Part shown: positions 1-9,637 of the stretch, piece by piece | How positions within the stretch are numbered: position 1 is the stretch's first letter | How the letters are laid out: every line of letters begins with the position of its first letter | DNA from: Defluviitaleaceae bacterium | GTDB taxonomy: Bacteria > Bacillota > Clostridia > Lachnospirales > WQUN01 | Reading direction: 5' to 3' | DNA length: 41,065 nt | Assembly: GCA_009785605.1 (NCBI GenBank) | Contig: WQVY01000018.1 | Location: forward strand, 1-41,065 | Notes under the pieces: generated by a model | What the model was told of the DNA's origin: nothing | What the model saw: the letters and a program-made list of their open reading frames with translations, nothing else | Database searches by the model: none | Position numbers and translations under genes: made by a program

Positions 1-208
1 GATTTTTGCCACTTTTCGTTGCCCCCTCCTTGCTTGCCTTAATGGCAAGCCGCGTCAGAGCCGCCTCAATTGGCAAAAATCTGTCACGAAAAGTCACCAT
101 TGTCAGAGTTGAATACAGCTTCTTATTCCGATATCTCTATTCTATGCAAGCAACACGTTTGGGAGAATGTCCTGGATATGTGTTTTGATGTGTTGCAACA
201 AAGCAAAA

Positions 209-238
209 TTGTTATGTTTGCAGGTTTTATGCTAAAAT
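209..238 (+). promoter_or_regulatory. putative sigma-A promoter for thyA-like gene
   Basis: TTGTTA (209-214) and TAAAAT (233-238) are separated by 18 bp and lie about 50 bp before the thyA-like start. This is a reasonable housekeeping promoter by eye. The rest of the 1-287 gap shows no convincing gene. Confidence 0.4.
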
Positions 239-287
239 AAACAAACAAACACAGTCACTTTCTTAACTACAGATAAGGAGCCAAGCC

Positions 288-1076
288 ATGTACGAAGCAT
301 TTGTAAAGTGCACATCCTTACCTCAAGCGTATCACAAAGCACTGGAGGAACTATATAATCACGGCAAGGTAGTATCTTGTGATGACTACAACCAAAGCCA
401 GAAAGAGCTTTCTATGACCATTGCCGTAGACAACCCACTGGCCGAGCCTATGATAAGCCGCTTGTTTATAGGCGGGTTTTATGAGTTGCAACAGTATGTG
501 ATGGAAGTAATTAACGGGATACTAGACTTTAAAATAGGCGATAGCATAAATGCATGGGAATATACCTACCATGACAGGATAGTCAACTTCGCCATCTCAC
601 CCCCTGGGCAAAAGCTAAACCAGCTTCAATTTGTGATAGACGAGCTAAAGCGCAGCCCCGACACGCGCCGTGCGGTTATAAACATCCGCGACAACAGCGT
701 AGACCCCTTTAACGCCAACCCTGCATGCTTACAGCACATGCAGTTTTTTATCCGGGACAACAAGCTTCATATGAAAGTACTAATGCGCTCCAACGACGCG
801 GCAGAGGCTACTTTTATGAACGCGTTCGCCTTTGTCATGTTGCAAAAAAAGGTAGCCGACGCGCTAGGCCTTCCGGTAGGCAGTTATACCCACCGCGCCA
901 ACAGCTTCCACTGTTACGAAAAAGACTTTGACCTGTTAGCGCAATATGTAACCGGGATACAAACAAAACCAGAAGACGAGATAACCTACGAATACGAAGG
1001 CTTTTTCCGGGATATGATGGAAGAAAGCATCCCCGATATACAGCGGGCAGTGGCCAATCTAAAGGCCGCAAAATAA
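288..1076 (+). CDS. thyA: thymidylate synthase, short atypical form
   Basis: A 262-residue thymidylate synthase-fold protein, expected to methylate dUMP to dTMP with methylene-tetrahydrofolate in the cytoplasm. Visible active-site features are the Arg pair R127-R128 (PDTRRAV), the catalytic cysteine C147 in NPACLQ, R167-S168-x-D170, N178 (the residue that favours dUMP over dCMP) and H208-x-Y210. The N-terminal Arg-bearing phosphate loop of classical ThyA (RTGTGT) is not recognisable; the equivalent region reads [11 protein letters not shown]. The protein is also at the short end for the family, which resembles the short archaeal-type enzymes more than E. coli ThyA. The start is supported by AAGGAG 8 bp upstream. 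lepA follows after 26 bp with its own AAAGGAG, so the two may be cotranscribed. A related nucleotide hydroxymethylase is possible but N178 argues against it. Confidence 0.82.
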   Translation: MYEAFVKCTSLPQAYHKALEELYNHGKVVSCDDYNQSQKELSMTIAVDNPLAEPMISRLFIGGFYELQQYVMEVINGILDFKIGDSINAWEYTYHDRIVNFAISPPGQKLNQLQFVIDELKRSPDTRRAVINIRDNSVDPFNANPACLQHMQFFIRDNKLHMKVLMRSNDAAEATFMNAFAFVMLQKKVADALGLPVGSYTHRANSFHCYEKDFDLLAQYVTGIQTKPEDEITYEYEGFFRDMMEESIPDIQRAVANLKAAK

Positions 1077-1102
1077 CCACTAACGCCATAAAGGAGCATC
1101 AA

Positions 1103-2902
1103 ATGAAACAGATAAGAAATTTTTGCATAATAGCCCATATAGACCATGGCAAGTCCACCTTAGCAGACCGCTTGATAGAGCTTGCCGGCACCCTAACCCA
1201 ACGTGAAATGCAAAACCAGGTACTGGACAATATGGACCTAGAGCGCGAGCGCGGCATCACAATAAAAGCCCAAAGCGTGCGATTAGTATATACCGCGCCA
1301 GATGGCCAGGAATATATCCTAAACTTGATAGACACCCCCGGTCATGTAGACTTTACCTACGAGGTAAGCCGCTCCCTAGCGGCTTGCGAAGGCGCGCTGT
1401 TAATCGTAGACGCAGCCCAGGGTATAGAGGCGCAAACATTGGCCAACGTCTACTTGGCAATGGACAACAACCTAGAAATTGTACCGGTAATAAACAAGAT
1501 AGACCTAATAGCCGCAGACCCGGAAAAAACAAAAGCTGATATAGAAAATATAATAGGGCTAGACGCGTCCGAGGCACCGCTAATCTCAGCCAAAAACTCC
1601 ATCAATATACCCGATGTTTTTGCAAGTATAGTGGACAAAATCCCCCCGCCACAAGGCGACCCCAACGCACCGCTTAAGGCCCTTATCTTTGACTCGCTTT
1701 ACGATGCATACAAGGGTGTAATCGTATTTATACGGGTGATGGACGGTAGTATTAAAAAAGGCACAAAAGCGTTGTTTATGGCCACCGGCAAAGAGTTTGA
1801 AATTGTAGAGGTTGGATACTTTGGCCCTGGCAAGTTTGTACAAAGCCCGGAGCTTAAAGCTGGGGAAGTAGGCTATATAACAGCCAGTATCAAAAATGTA
1901 CGTGATACCACTATAGGCGACACGATTACAGAGTCCAGCCGCCCCACACCAGAGGCTTTCCCTGGGTACAAACATGTAAACTCGATGGTGTTTTGCGGTA
2001 TTTTCCCGGCAGATGGCGCAAAGTATCAAGACCTGCGTGACTCACTAGACAAACTGCGCCTAAACGATGCGGCATTGCAATTTGAGCCAGAAACATCTGT
2101 TGCGCTAGGCTTTGGCTTCCGCTGTGGTTTCCTTGGGCTATTGCACCTAGAAATTATCCAAGAAAGGTTGGAAAGAGAGTACAACCTGGACCTAATAACC
2201 ACTGCGCCAAGTGTAATTTACAAAGTACACAAGACAGACGACACAATGATAGAGCTATCCAACCCTGCAGACTTACCTGACCCATCACGCATAAGCTTCA
2301 TAGAGGAACCTATAGTAAAAGCAGAGATACTAGTCCCAGCAGACTATATTGGCCCAATTATGGAGCTGTGCCAAGAAAGACGCGGGATTTACCTAGAAAT
2401 GGAATACATGGATGCCAGCCGCGCACTGCTACGCTATGAGTTGCCGCTAAATGAGATAATTTACGACTTTTTTGACACGTTAAAGTCCCGTAGCAAGGGG
2501 TATGCGTCTTTTGACTATGACCTTATTGGGTACAAAGAGTCTGACCTGGTAAAGCTGGATATATTAGTCCATCATGAGCCGGTAGACGCGCTATCATTTA
2601 TTGTATATGCCAAGACCGCAGCCGAGCGCGGCCGCCGCATGGCAGAAAAACTTAAGAAAGAAATCCCACGACATCAATTCGAAATACCCATCCAGGCTGC
2701 AATTGGCAGCAAAGTCGTAGCCAGGGAGACAATAGGCGCGCTTAGGAAAGACGTACTTTCTAAATGCTATGGTGGCGATATCACTCGCAAAAAGAAACTA
2801 CTTGAGAAGCAAAAAGAAGGCAAAAAACGGATGCGCAGCATAGGTGTGGTTGAAGTACCGCAGCAAGCGTTTATGAATGTATTGAAGTTGGATGAAGACT
2901 AA
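1103..2902 (+). CDS. lepA: elongation factor 4 (LepA) GTPase
   Basis: LepA/EF4 is a ribosome-associated translational GTPase related to EF-G, with roles proposed in back-translocation and in 30S biogenesis. The protein has 599 residues, the usual length. The GTPase motifs are clear: AHIDHGKST near residue 11, the DTPGHVDF G3 motif and NKIDL G4 motif. The middle beta-barrel and EF-G-like domains follow, and the LepA-specific C-terminal domain ends in a lysine-rich stretch ([16 protein letters not shown]) typical of the family. AAAGGAG stands before the ATG. In many Bacillota lepA is next to hemW; here a DUF975 gene sits between them. Confidence 0.97.
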   Translation: MKQIRNFCIIAHIDHGKSTLADRLIELAGTLTQREMQNQVLDNMDLERERGITIKAQSVRLVYTAPDGQEYILNLIDTPGHVDFTYEVSRSLAACEGALLIVDAAQGIEAQTLANVYLAMDNNLEIVPVINKIDLIAADPEKTKADIENIIGLDASEAPLISAKNSINIPDVFASIVDKIPPPQGDPNAPLKALIFDSLYDAYKGVIVFIRVMDGSIKKGTKALFMATGKEFEIVEVGYFGPGKFVQSPELKAGEVGYITASIKNVRDTTIGDTITESSRPTPEAFPGYKHVNSMVFCGIFPADGAKYQDLRDSLDKLRLNDAALQFEPETSVALGFGFRCGFLGLLHLEIIQERLEREYNLDLITTAPSVIYKVHKTDDTMIELSNPADLPDPSRISFIEEPIVKAEILVPADYIGPIMELCQERRGIYLEMEYMDASRALLRYELPLNEIIYDFFDTLKSRSKGYASFDYDLIGYKESDLVKLDILVHHEPVDALSFIVYAKTAAERGRRMAEKLKKEIPRHQFEIPIQAAIGSKVVARETIGALRKDVLSKCYGGDITRKKKLLEKQKEGKKRMRSIGVVEVPQQAFMNVLKLDED

Positions 2903-2952
2903 TACAATTATATATCTAGGCACGCGCCTATCACAAACTAGGAGGGAATATC

Positions 2953-3624
2953 ATGAGGTCTAGGCAAGAAATCAAAGCCAATGCAAGGTTTGCAATAAGA
3001 GAGCAGCGCGGGCAAAGCATATTAACGGTTTTGCTTGTGATGATAGTTGTTGCATTGGGGTCAATGTTTAACATTATACCAGGTGGGATACTTGGCTCAT
3101 GGATAGTCTTAGGGACTGTATATTTTGTAGACCTTCCGCTTACTGTCAACTCTGCTGGCATATTTACTAAAATTTATAACCGTGAGCGCGCCAGTGCAGA
3201 GGAGCTTTTTTCTAACTTCCCTGTAAACTATTTGCGCAAAGTAGGCGGCATGCTTTGGATGGGGCTTTTTGTCGCGCTATGGTCGCTGCTTTTGTTTATA
3301 CCTGGCGTGATAAAGGCCTATTCATACTCTATGGCACCGTTTATCCTTGCTAATTGCCCCAATGTTACGGCCAGGGATGCTCTCAAACTTTCTATGCGCA
3401 TGACCAACGGGCATAAGATGGACTTGTTTATTATGCATTTGAGTTTTATTGGTTGGGGGCTGTTGAGCTTGCTTACATGCGGGATCCTTTCTATTGTTTT
3501 TACGGGGCCGTATATGCAAGCAACCAGTGCCGGCTACTTTGTAGAGTTGCGCGACAAAGCCATAGCAACCGGCACTATCCACCATTCCGAGTTTTATCCA
3601 GAATATAATACGAGGCTTCAATAA
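2953..3624 (+). CDS. DUF975 family integral membrane protein
   Basis: A 223-residue polytopic membrane protein. The N-terminus (MRSRQEIKANARFAI) matches the short amphipathic start common in DUF975 proteins, and several hydrophobic segments follow (about residues 20-60, 95-125 and 150-190). The family has no established biochemical function. The start has AGGAGGG 6 bp upstream. It is followed by hemW after only 4 bp, so it probably shares the lepA-hemW transcript. The family call rests on the N-terminal pattern and the hydrophobic layout. Confidence 0.75.
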   Translation: MRSRQEIKANARFAIREQRGQSILTVLLVMIVVALGSMFNIIPGGILGSWIVLGTVYFVDLPLTVNSAGIFTKIYNRERASAEELFSNFPVNYLRKVGGMLWMGLFVALWSLLLFIPGVIKAYSYSMAPFILANCPNVTARDALKLSMRMTNGHKMDLFIMHLSFIGWGLLSLLTCGILSIVFTGPYMQATSAGYFVELRDKAIATGTIHHSEFYPEYNTRLQ

Positions 3625-3628
3625 ACCT

Positions 3629-4846
3629 ATGCGTGAGTCTAATGCTAAGGGGATGGGATTATATATCCACATCCCCTTTTGTGTATCCAAATGCGCATAC
3701 TGCGATTTTTTATCTTTTGAGGGTATGGGCCGGGATATACATGAGCGGTATGTACGGGCGCTGGTTAGGGAAATGCAATATACTAGGGGACATGGGGGAT
3801 ATTGCACTGCGTCCAGTGAAACAAGCCCCCCGCTTTATGACACTGTTTATATTGGCGGAGGTACACCCACGGCCCTCCCCCCCCCTTTGCTATGCGCAAT
3901 TTTGCAGGAAGTCCAGCAGTTTAATCTTGCACCCAATGCAGAAATAACACTGGAGATGAACCCATCTACCAACCAGCTTGCATCACTTGCAAGTTATGCA
4001 TGCCTAGGCATAAACCGCCTTAGCATTGGCTTGCAAGCCTGGCAAGACGAATTTTTGCGCGGGTTAAGGCGCTCCCACACCTCTACTGAGTTTATAGAAA
4101 CTATGCAAGCTGCAAGAGCCGCCGGTATCTGCAATATTAATGTGGATTTGATGTTTGGGCTGCCTTGGCAGTCTTTGTGGCATTGGCGTGAAAGCATAAC
4201 CCAAGTGCTTGCCTGTAAGCCAACACATATATCGGCATATAGCCTCACCCCTGCCGAAGATACTCCGCTATGGGATGCATTGGAAGCCGGCAAAATAAAA
4301 CTCCCCAGTCAAACATCGGACAGGGCTATGTATCACGAAGCCATACACATGCTTTCTAAAGCTGGCTACGAGCACTATGAGCTGTCCAACTTTGCCAAGC
4401 CGGGGTACGAAAGTAAACACAACACCAATTGTTGGTTAAGGGAACCATATGTAGGGCTAGGACTGGGGGCGCATTCCTTTAATGGGGATAGGCGTTGGCG
4501 CAATACTATGGACATGGGGCGGTACTTGGGTGTATGGGGCTCACCCACAAGTGATATGACGCAACAATCTGAAGGTATGGCGCACCCCATAAATACCCAC
4601 GAGGATGTAGAAATACTTACTCAGCGCGATGCTATGGCAGAGGCTATGTTTTTGGGCTTGCGCATGACTAAGGGCATAAAACTGCAAGATTTTTACCGCA
4701 ATTTTGGCCAACAGCTTACAGAATGCTTCGGTCATGAGTTAAAGATGCTAACAGCCAAGGGCCTGATAACATGCACCGCTGAAAATATTGCACTAACACC
4801 ACTTGGGCTGGATTTAGCCAACCAAGTATTTGAGGCGTTTGTATAA
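3629..4846 (+). CDS. hemW: HemW-type radical SAM heme chaperone
   Basis: A 405-residue radical SAM protein of the HemW group, formerly annotated as oxygen-independent coproporphyrinogen III oxidase. HemW binds heme and is thought to deliver it to apoproteins. C18-x3-C22-x2-C25 binds the 4Fe-4S cluster. The residue two after the last cysteine is F, not the fourth Cys of true HemN, which supports HemW. The glycine-rich IGGGTPT motif and the C-terminal HemW domain are present. The HNxxYW heme-binding motif is altered to HNTNCW. The start at 3629 has only a weak upstream GAGG; the ATG at 3653, just before GLYIHIPFC, is an alternative that would remove eight residues. Confidence 0.9.
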   Translation: MRESNAKGMGLYIHIPFCVSKCAYCDFLSFEGMGRDIHERYVRALVREMQYTRGHGGYCTASSETSPPLYDTVYIGGGTPTALPPPLLCAILQEVQQFNLAPNAEITLEMNPSTNQLASLASYACLGINRLSIGLQAWQDEFLRGLRRSHTSTEFIETMQAARAAGICNINVDLMFGLPWQSLWHWRESITQVLACKPTHISAYSLTPAEDTPLWDALEAGKIKLPSQTSDRAMYHEAIHMLSKAGYEHYELSNFAKPGYESKHNTNCWLREPYVGLGLGAHSFNGDRRWRNTMDMGRYLGVWGSPTSDMTQQSEGMAHPINTHEDVEILTQRDAMAEAMFLGLRMTKGIKLQDFYRNFGQQLTECFGHELKMLTAKGLITCTAENIALTPLGLDLANQVFEAFV

Positions 4847-4882
4847 ACATTTTTGCATTAATATATTTAAGGAGGAACCACA

Positions 4883-6067
4883 ATGAAAGCAAGGTCAAAG
4901 TTTTTTGCCATTTTAATGGCGGCGGTATTTATTATTGTTTCCATAACGCCAGCGTATGCTGCACCGTCTGGCTGGGCTGCAGAGGCTGTTGGCGATGCCA
5001 TTGGCTTGGGATTAGTCCCCCCAGCCCTGCGGCAAGATTTTCGTAGGGCCACAACCCGCGCAGAATTTGCCGCGCTGGCTGTAGCACTATACGAGAGCCA
5101 ACACGGCCCAATAGAGGAGCGCATGGGTGCTACAGGCCGCCCCAGCTTCGACGATACCAACGACGAAAATGTTATTAAAGCGGCGTATCTTGGTATTGTG
5201 TCTGGAGTGGGCGGCAATAGATTCAACCCGCACGGCAACATCACCCGCGAGCAAGCAGCGGTTATGGTTGCGCGTTTGGCAGAAGTTGTAGGCGACCCGT
5301 TACCGGCGGCGGCTCCAACTTTTGGTGATAATGCAAGCCTATCTTCATGGGCGGTTGCAGGTGTAGGAAGTGTACAAGCTGTAGGGATTATGGGTGGTAC
5401 CGGCAACAACATGTTTACACCCAGGGGCACTTACACAAGAGAGCAAAGCATCGTAACCATGTTGCGCTTGCACCAGTTTATACATGGCGAGTTGGCACCG
5501 CCACAGGCACAAGACCCAGTAGGCCCAACCCCAACCCCTGCCCCACGCGAGGTCCCATTTGCATACACAACATCAAGCATAACAATCCCCAACCGCAGGC
5601 TAACAGAAGCAGAGCGGCAAGCATGGATAGACGAGTACAACGCCAACGGCGGCGCAAGCGCGTTTGAGTTGGAAGTGGTGCGGCTAGTAAATGTAGAGCG
5701 TGCAAACTACGGGTTAGCCCCCCTTGTCATATGCCATACGCTAATGCTTGCGGCAAGGTTTTATGCGCAAACCATGGCCAACCTAAACACAGACCTTAGC
5801 CATACCGTAGGGCCGTATGGCGGCTCTTTTGGTACGGCGGATGCATTTGGCGACCGCATTGTTTCTACAAGGGCGGCTAACGGCATAGCCGGGTTTTGGA
5901 CACCGGAATCTGCCGTAGATGGCTGGATGGGCTCGCCAGGGCACAGGCGCAACATCTTAAACCCAAATATTACACGCATGGGTACCGGCTTCCACCTTGG
6001 TGGGCAATGGGGCGTGTTTGGGTATCAGTTGTTTGGCGGTGGCACGGCTACGGCTGTGCCGGACTAA
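4883..6067 (+). CDS. secreted SLH-repeat and CAP-domain protein
   Basis: A 394-residue exported protein. A signal peptide ends at PAYA (about residue 26). Three S-layer-homology-like units follow at about 30-70, 90-140 and 145-195, with recognisable TRAEFA, TREQAA and TREQSI turns. Such units usually bind secondary wall polymer and hold the protein on the cell surface. After a short Pro/Thr linker the C-terminal 150 residues form a CAP (SCP/PR-1) domain. It keeps a His in LSHTVGPYGGS and the SPGHRRNIL motif, but the usual GENI acidic residue is not apparent. Its closest relative in the window is the CAP protein at 39371-40774. AAGGAGG precedes the ATG. The gene ends 2 bp from the convergent fucosidase gene. 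Confidence 0.88.
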   Translation: MKARSKFFAILMAAVFIIVSITPAYAAPSGWAAEAVGDAIGLGLVPPALRQDFRRATTRAEFAALAVALYESQHGPIEERMGATGRPSFDDTNDENVIKAAYLGIVSGVGGNRFNPHGNITREQAAVMVARLAEVVGDPLPAAAPTFGDNASLSSWAVAGVGSVQAVGIMGGTGNNMFTPRGTYTREQSIVTMLRLHQFIHGELAPPQAQDPVGPTPTPAPREVPFAYTTSSITIPNRRLTEAERQAWIDEYNANGGASAFELEVVRLVNVERANYGLAPLVICHTLMLAARFYAQTMANLNTDLSHTVGPYGGSFGTADAFGDRIVSTRAANGIAGFWTPESAVDGWMGSPGHRRNILNPNITRMGTGFHLGGQWGVFGYQLFGGGTATAVPD

Positions 6068-6069
6068 TA

Positions 6070-7389
6070 TTAAGCTAAAAATATTTCAATTACCGGTACA
6101 AGTACGTCAGGCTTTACCACCGGCAGCAGCATAACCAGCAAGTCGCTACCTTTTGGCAATCCTTCGCCTTCGCCGTAGTGTTTTAGTTCGCCTTCGGTAA
6201 TTTTTATTTCGCTGCCATCATGTAGCATTTGCGCATATGCTACGCGCCCTGCCATCCCTGGGAGCTGTATGTGCATAAATGGCCATGCATACATGTGTAG
6301 GTATAGGCGTTTGCCGTCTGCACTTTGTGTGTAGCGACAGTCGTCTGGCAGGGACGGCTGTATATCCGGCTCGGCCATAGTACAGCCATATATACTGCGG
6401 CTGTTGTACTTCATCCAGTTGGCGTATACGGCCAATGCTTCTTTTGCGCGGTTGTCTAGATAACCGCGTGCGGTTGGGCCTACGTTCATAAGCAAGTTGC
6501 CGCCTATTGCTACAGTGTTTATTAGCATCCTTATTAACATTTCTGGGGACTTCCAGGTAAGCTCGTCACGGTAATAACCCCACGAGCCGGAGAATGTCTG
6601 GCATGCTTCCCAGGTTACATATTCGCCTGTTTCGCCGTGCTGTATCCACTGTGCTGGTTGATATTGCTCTGGTGTCCATAGGTCTTGCTCTATGTCTGCG
6701 CGGTTGTCTATGATTATGTCTGGTTGTAGGCTCCTGGCTAGGGCAATGAGTTTTTCGGACTCCCAATCTTCTTTACCTTTGCCTTTTGGCCATCTGTCGC
6801 CTGGGGTGTCGTGGTAAGAAAAGTCTAACCATAGTATATCTATCTTGCCATAGCCGGTTAACAGCTCTGCTACTTGGTCGCGCATGTATTGGGCATAGCG
6901 GGTCATGTCGCGGCCTATGTTTTGAGTGTCTGCGTCATGGTCGTTGCGGCGGGGGTGATATTTGTCTATTGTAAAATCTTGGTGGTGCCAGTCTATCAGG
7001 GAATAATAAAAGCCCACTTTTATTCCCATGGCGCGAAATGCGTCTACATACTCTTTTACCAGGTCACGTGCGGCTGGGGTATTGGTGCTCTTGTAATGGG
7101 TATACTTACTATCGAACAAGCAAAAACCGTCGTGATGCTTAGTTGTAAGTACTGCGTACTTCATACCGGCGGCTTTGGCTTCGCGGGCCCATTCGTGTGG
7201 GTCATATAGGTCTGGATTAAAGTTTTCGAAGTAGCGCTGATATTTTTCCTCTGTGATACATTCCATGTTTTTTATCCACTCGTTCCTGGCGGGTAGGGCA
7301 TAAATACCCCAGTGGATAAACATGCCAAACCTGTCGTGGGCAAACCATGTAGTATCGCCCGGGGTTTTCCTTGTTTTGTAGCTGCTCAT
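6070..7389 (-). CDS. alpha-L-fucosidase, GH29
   Basis: A 439-residue glycoside hydrolase of family 29, which removes alpha-linked L-fucose by a retaining mechanism. The N-terminal part carries FGMFIHWGIYALPARNEW and LTTKHHDGFCLF, both hallmark segments of the catalytic barrel. The predicted nucleophile is D189 in DILWLDFS. No signal peptide is visible, so the enzyme should act in the cytoplasm on imported fucosylated oligosaccharides. No transporter lies next to it. AAAGGAGG precedes the start. The gene is convergent with the SLH-CAP gene and divergent from glmM. Confidence 0.93.
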   Translation of the reverse strand: MSSYKTRKTPGDTTWFAHDRFGMFIHWGIYALPARNEWIKNMECITEEKYQRYFENFNPDLYDPHEWAREAKAAGMKYAVLTTKHHDGFCLFDSKYTHYKSTNTPAARDLVKEYVDAFRAMGIKVGFYYSLIDWHHQDFTIDKYHPRRNDHDADTQNIGRDMTRYAQYMRDQVAELLTGYGKIDILWLDFSYHDTPGDRWPKGKGKEDWESEKLIALARSLQPDIIIDNRADIEQDLWTPEQYQPAQWIQHGETGEYVTWEACQTFSGSWGYYRDELTWKSPEMLIRMLINTVAIGGNLLMNVGPTARGYLDNRAKEALAVYANWMKYNSRSIYGCTMAEPDIQPSLPDDCRYTQSADGKRLYLHMYAWPFMHIQLPGMAGRVAYAQMLHDGSEIKITEGELKHYGEGEGLPKGSDLLVMLLPVVKPDVLVPVIEIFLA

Positions 7390-7550
7390 TATCCTGGCCT
7401 CCTTTGGCGGTGTTTAATTTTGGAAATGTAAGCTTTTGTATTTTACTGTCATTGGTAACATGTAGCAAGGGTTGTAACCATCATGGCCCAAGTTAATATG
7501 ATATTATAATAAACATCCTAGCCACCCCAAAACAAAAAGGAGCATGCAAA

Positions 7551-8900
7551 ATGGGTAAATATTTTGGAACCGACGGCGTGCGCGGCATTGCCAACCATAG
7601 CCTAACACCTGAACTGGCGCTGGCACTTGGCCGTGCAGGCGCTTATGTACTAACAAAGTCTACAACTTCTGCCCCCAAAGTGCTAATAGCTACGGACTCG
7701 CGGCAGTCTGGCGATATGCTTGCGGCAGCGCTTACGGCCGGCTTATGCTCTGTTGGGGTAAGGGTATACCATGCGGGAGTGCTGCCTTCGCCGGCAGTGG
7801 CCTTCCTTGTACGGCATCATAAGATGGATGCTGGGGTTATGATATCTGCATCACACAACCCCATGCCAGACAACGGGATAAAATTTTTTAACTCCAATGG
7901 CTATAAGCTGGCAGATGAAATAGAAAATGAAATAGAAAAATATCTAGATAACACAGAAAGCCTTCCGCGACCTGTAGGCCCAGATGTTGGCACAGTTACC
8001 GCCCTCGAAAGTGCAGAGGATGATTACTTTGCATATCTACTTTCTACAGTACAGGGTCTTGATCTAAAAGGGATAAACATTGCACTAGACTGCGCAAACG
8101 GCGCAACAAGTCACATAGCACCCCGTGTCTTTGCTGCACTCGGTGCCAATATCCATACCCTGCACAATAAACCAAGCGGGCTAAATATAAACGACAACTG
8201 CGGCTCAACCCACATGGGGCACCTGGTCAAATATGCACAACAAAACAATATTGATATAGGGCTGGCATTTGACGGCGACGGTGACAGGATGCTAGCCGTC
8301 GACGAAAACGGTCATGAAATAGACGGCGATGAAATATTGGCAATTTGCGGGTACGACCTAAAAGAGCGCGGGCTACTACCCGGCAACGCAATAGTGGCAA
8401 CAACCATGAGTAACCAAGGCCTGGAAGTGATGTGCAAAGCTCATGGGATGGCCCTACACCGCACAGATGTAGGCGATAGATATGTATTAGAAAAAATGCT
8501 GGCAGACAATTTTGTATTGGGTGGCGAGCAGTCTGGTCATGTAATATTTAGCAGCAAAAGCACCTCCGGCGATGGGGTGCTAACTGGGCTGATGCTACTT
8601 TCTATTTTTGCAAGAAAGCAAAAGCCAATGTCTGAGCTGCGCAGCATAATGGAACATTTCCCGCAAGTGCTGGTAAATGTAAAAGTACGCGACGATAAAA
8701 AACACAATTGGGGTAATTTTTCAGAAGTAACAACCGCCATGGCCAATGCCGAAAAAAAACTAGCCGGCCAGGGGCGTATACTAATAAGGCCTTCTGGTAC
8801 AGAAGCATTGGTTAGGGTCATGATCGAAGGTAAAAACGAAACAGAAATAAAAACCATGGCCGACGAGCTTGCAAGTGTTATAGCCAAAGCGCTGGCATAA
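7551..8900 (+). CDS. glmM: phosphoglucosamine mutase
   Basis: GlmM interconverts glucosamine-6-phosphate and glucosamine-1-phosphate on the route to UDP-GlcNAc for peptidoglycan. It has 449 residues, standard for the family. The phosphoserine loop SASHNP (about residues 102-107), the Mg-binding FDGDGDR and the C-terminal phosphate-binding RPSGTEALVR are intact. The N-terminal GKYFGTDGVRG is the family signature. AAAAGGAG stands upstream, and a TATAAT at 7505-7510 is a possible -10 without a clear -35. The stop is 2 bp from the convergent sigF stop. Confidence 0.97.
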   Translation: MGKYFGTDGVRGIANHSLTPELALALGRAGAYVLTKSTTSAPKVLIATDSRQSGDMLAAALTAGLCSVGVRVYHAGVLPSPAVAFLVRHHKMDAGVMISASHNPMPDNGIKFFNSNGYKLADEIENEIEKYLDNTESLPRPVGPDVGTVTALESAEDDYFAYLLSTVQGLDLKGINIALDCANGATSHIAPRVFAALGANIHTLHNKPSGLNINDNCGSTHMGHLVKYAQQNNIDIGLAFDGDGDRMLAVDENGHEIDGDEILAICGYDLKERGLLPGNAIVATTMSNQGLEVMCKAHGMALHRTDVGDRYVLEKMLADNFVLGGEQSGHVIFSSKSTSGDGVLTGLMLLSIFARKQKPMSELRSIMEHFPQVLVNVKVRDDKKHNWGNFSEVTTAMANAEKKLAGQGRILIRPSGTEALVRVMIEGKNETEIKTMADELASVIAKALA

Positions 8901-8902
8901 TA

Positions 8903-9634
8903 TTATTCCGCAGCAAGGGCTTCTTTGAGTGAGACTAGCACCTTCTTTTCTATACGCGATACTTGTACCTGTGACACGCCAATAGCTTTGGCTACTTCCA
9001 TCTGGGTTTTGTCTTGGAAATAACGCAGTATTATAACTTGCCGCTCTTTGGGTTTTAGGCGGCCTATGAGTTGCTTAAGGGCCATAACTGTTATGGCCTT
9101 TTCGCTGCCATCAAAGTTTTGGGCAACCTTGTCTATGAGATAAATAGGGCTGCCGTCCCCTTGATAAATTGTGGCATGAAGTGACTCTACATCCAGCCCT
9201 GCTTCCATTGCCACAACCAAGTCCTCGACCTCTGCCCCTATTTCTGCTGCCAGCTCGTTGATTGTGGGCTGGCGGCCTAGTTTTGCGGTTAGTTGTTCTT
9301 GTACATAGCGGGCCTTTGTGGCCATTTCTTTCATTGGGCGGCTTATTTTTATAAGACCGTCATCACGCAAAAAGCGTTTTATCTCGCCTATTATCATTGG
9401 GATGGCGTAAGTGGAAAATTTTACTTCATAACTGCTGTCAAACTTTCTTATACATTTTAGCAAGCCTATTGCACCTATCTGGTACAAGTCGTCTGGCTCG
9501 TAGCCCCGCTTCGTAAATTTTTTTACAACAGACCATATAAGCCCGCTGTTTTCTTTAATCAGCTGCTCTGCTGCGGAGTCGTCGCCTTCTTGGGCGCGCT
9601 TAATTAGTGCTAGTGTTGCTTCTAGGGATGTCAT
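8903..9634 (-). CDS. sigF: RNA polymerase sigma-F factor, sporulation
   Basis: The first forespore-specific sigma factor, held inactive by SpoIIAB before engulfment. The 243 residues include region 2 with the core-binding and -10-recognition segment (DLYQIGAIGLLKCIRKFD, then FSTYAIPMIIGEIKRFLRD), region 3, and a region 4 helix-turn-helix (TQMEVAKAIGVSQVQVSRI). Its position as third gene after spoIIAA and spoIIAB identifies it as SigF rather than the close relative SigG. The start is 3 bp after the spoIIAB stop with GGAGTAG upstream. Confidence 0.96.
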   Translation of the reverse strand: MTSLEATLALIKRAQEGDDSAAEQLIKENSGLIWSVVKKFTKRGYEPDDLYQIGAIGLLKCIRKFDSSYEVKFSTYAIPMIIGEIKRFLRDDGLIKISRPMKEMATKARYVQEQLTAKLGRQPTINELAAEIGAEVEDLVVAMEAGLDVESLHATIYQGDGSPIYLIDKVAQNFDGSEKAITVMALKQLIGRLKPKERQVIILRYFQDKTQMEVAKAIGVSQVQVSRIEKKVLVSLKEALAAE

Positions 9635-9637
9635 ATG

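Noticed and set aside
1-98. Possible start of a minus-strand gene (MVTFRDRFLPIEAAL...) running off the left edge, with GATTTTTGCC at 1-10 mirrored at 72-81.
   Set aside because: Only 33 codons are visible, no ribosome binding site precedes the ATG and no family is recognised. The inverted copies are in the wrong order for one hairpin with the neighbouring ACTTTTCGT pair.
2918-2934. Small hairpin TAGGC/GCCTA after lepA as a terminator.
   Set aside because: The stem is only 5 bp with no T-run, and the next gene is close and in the same direction.
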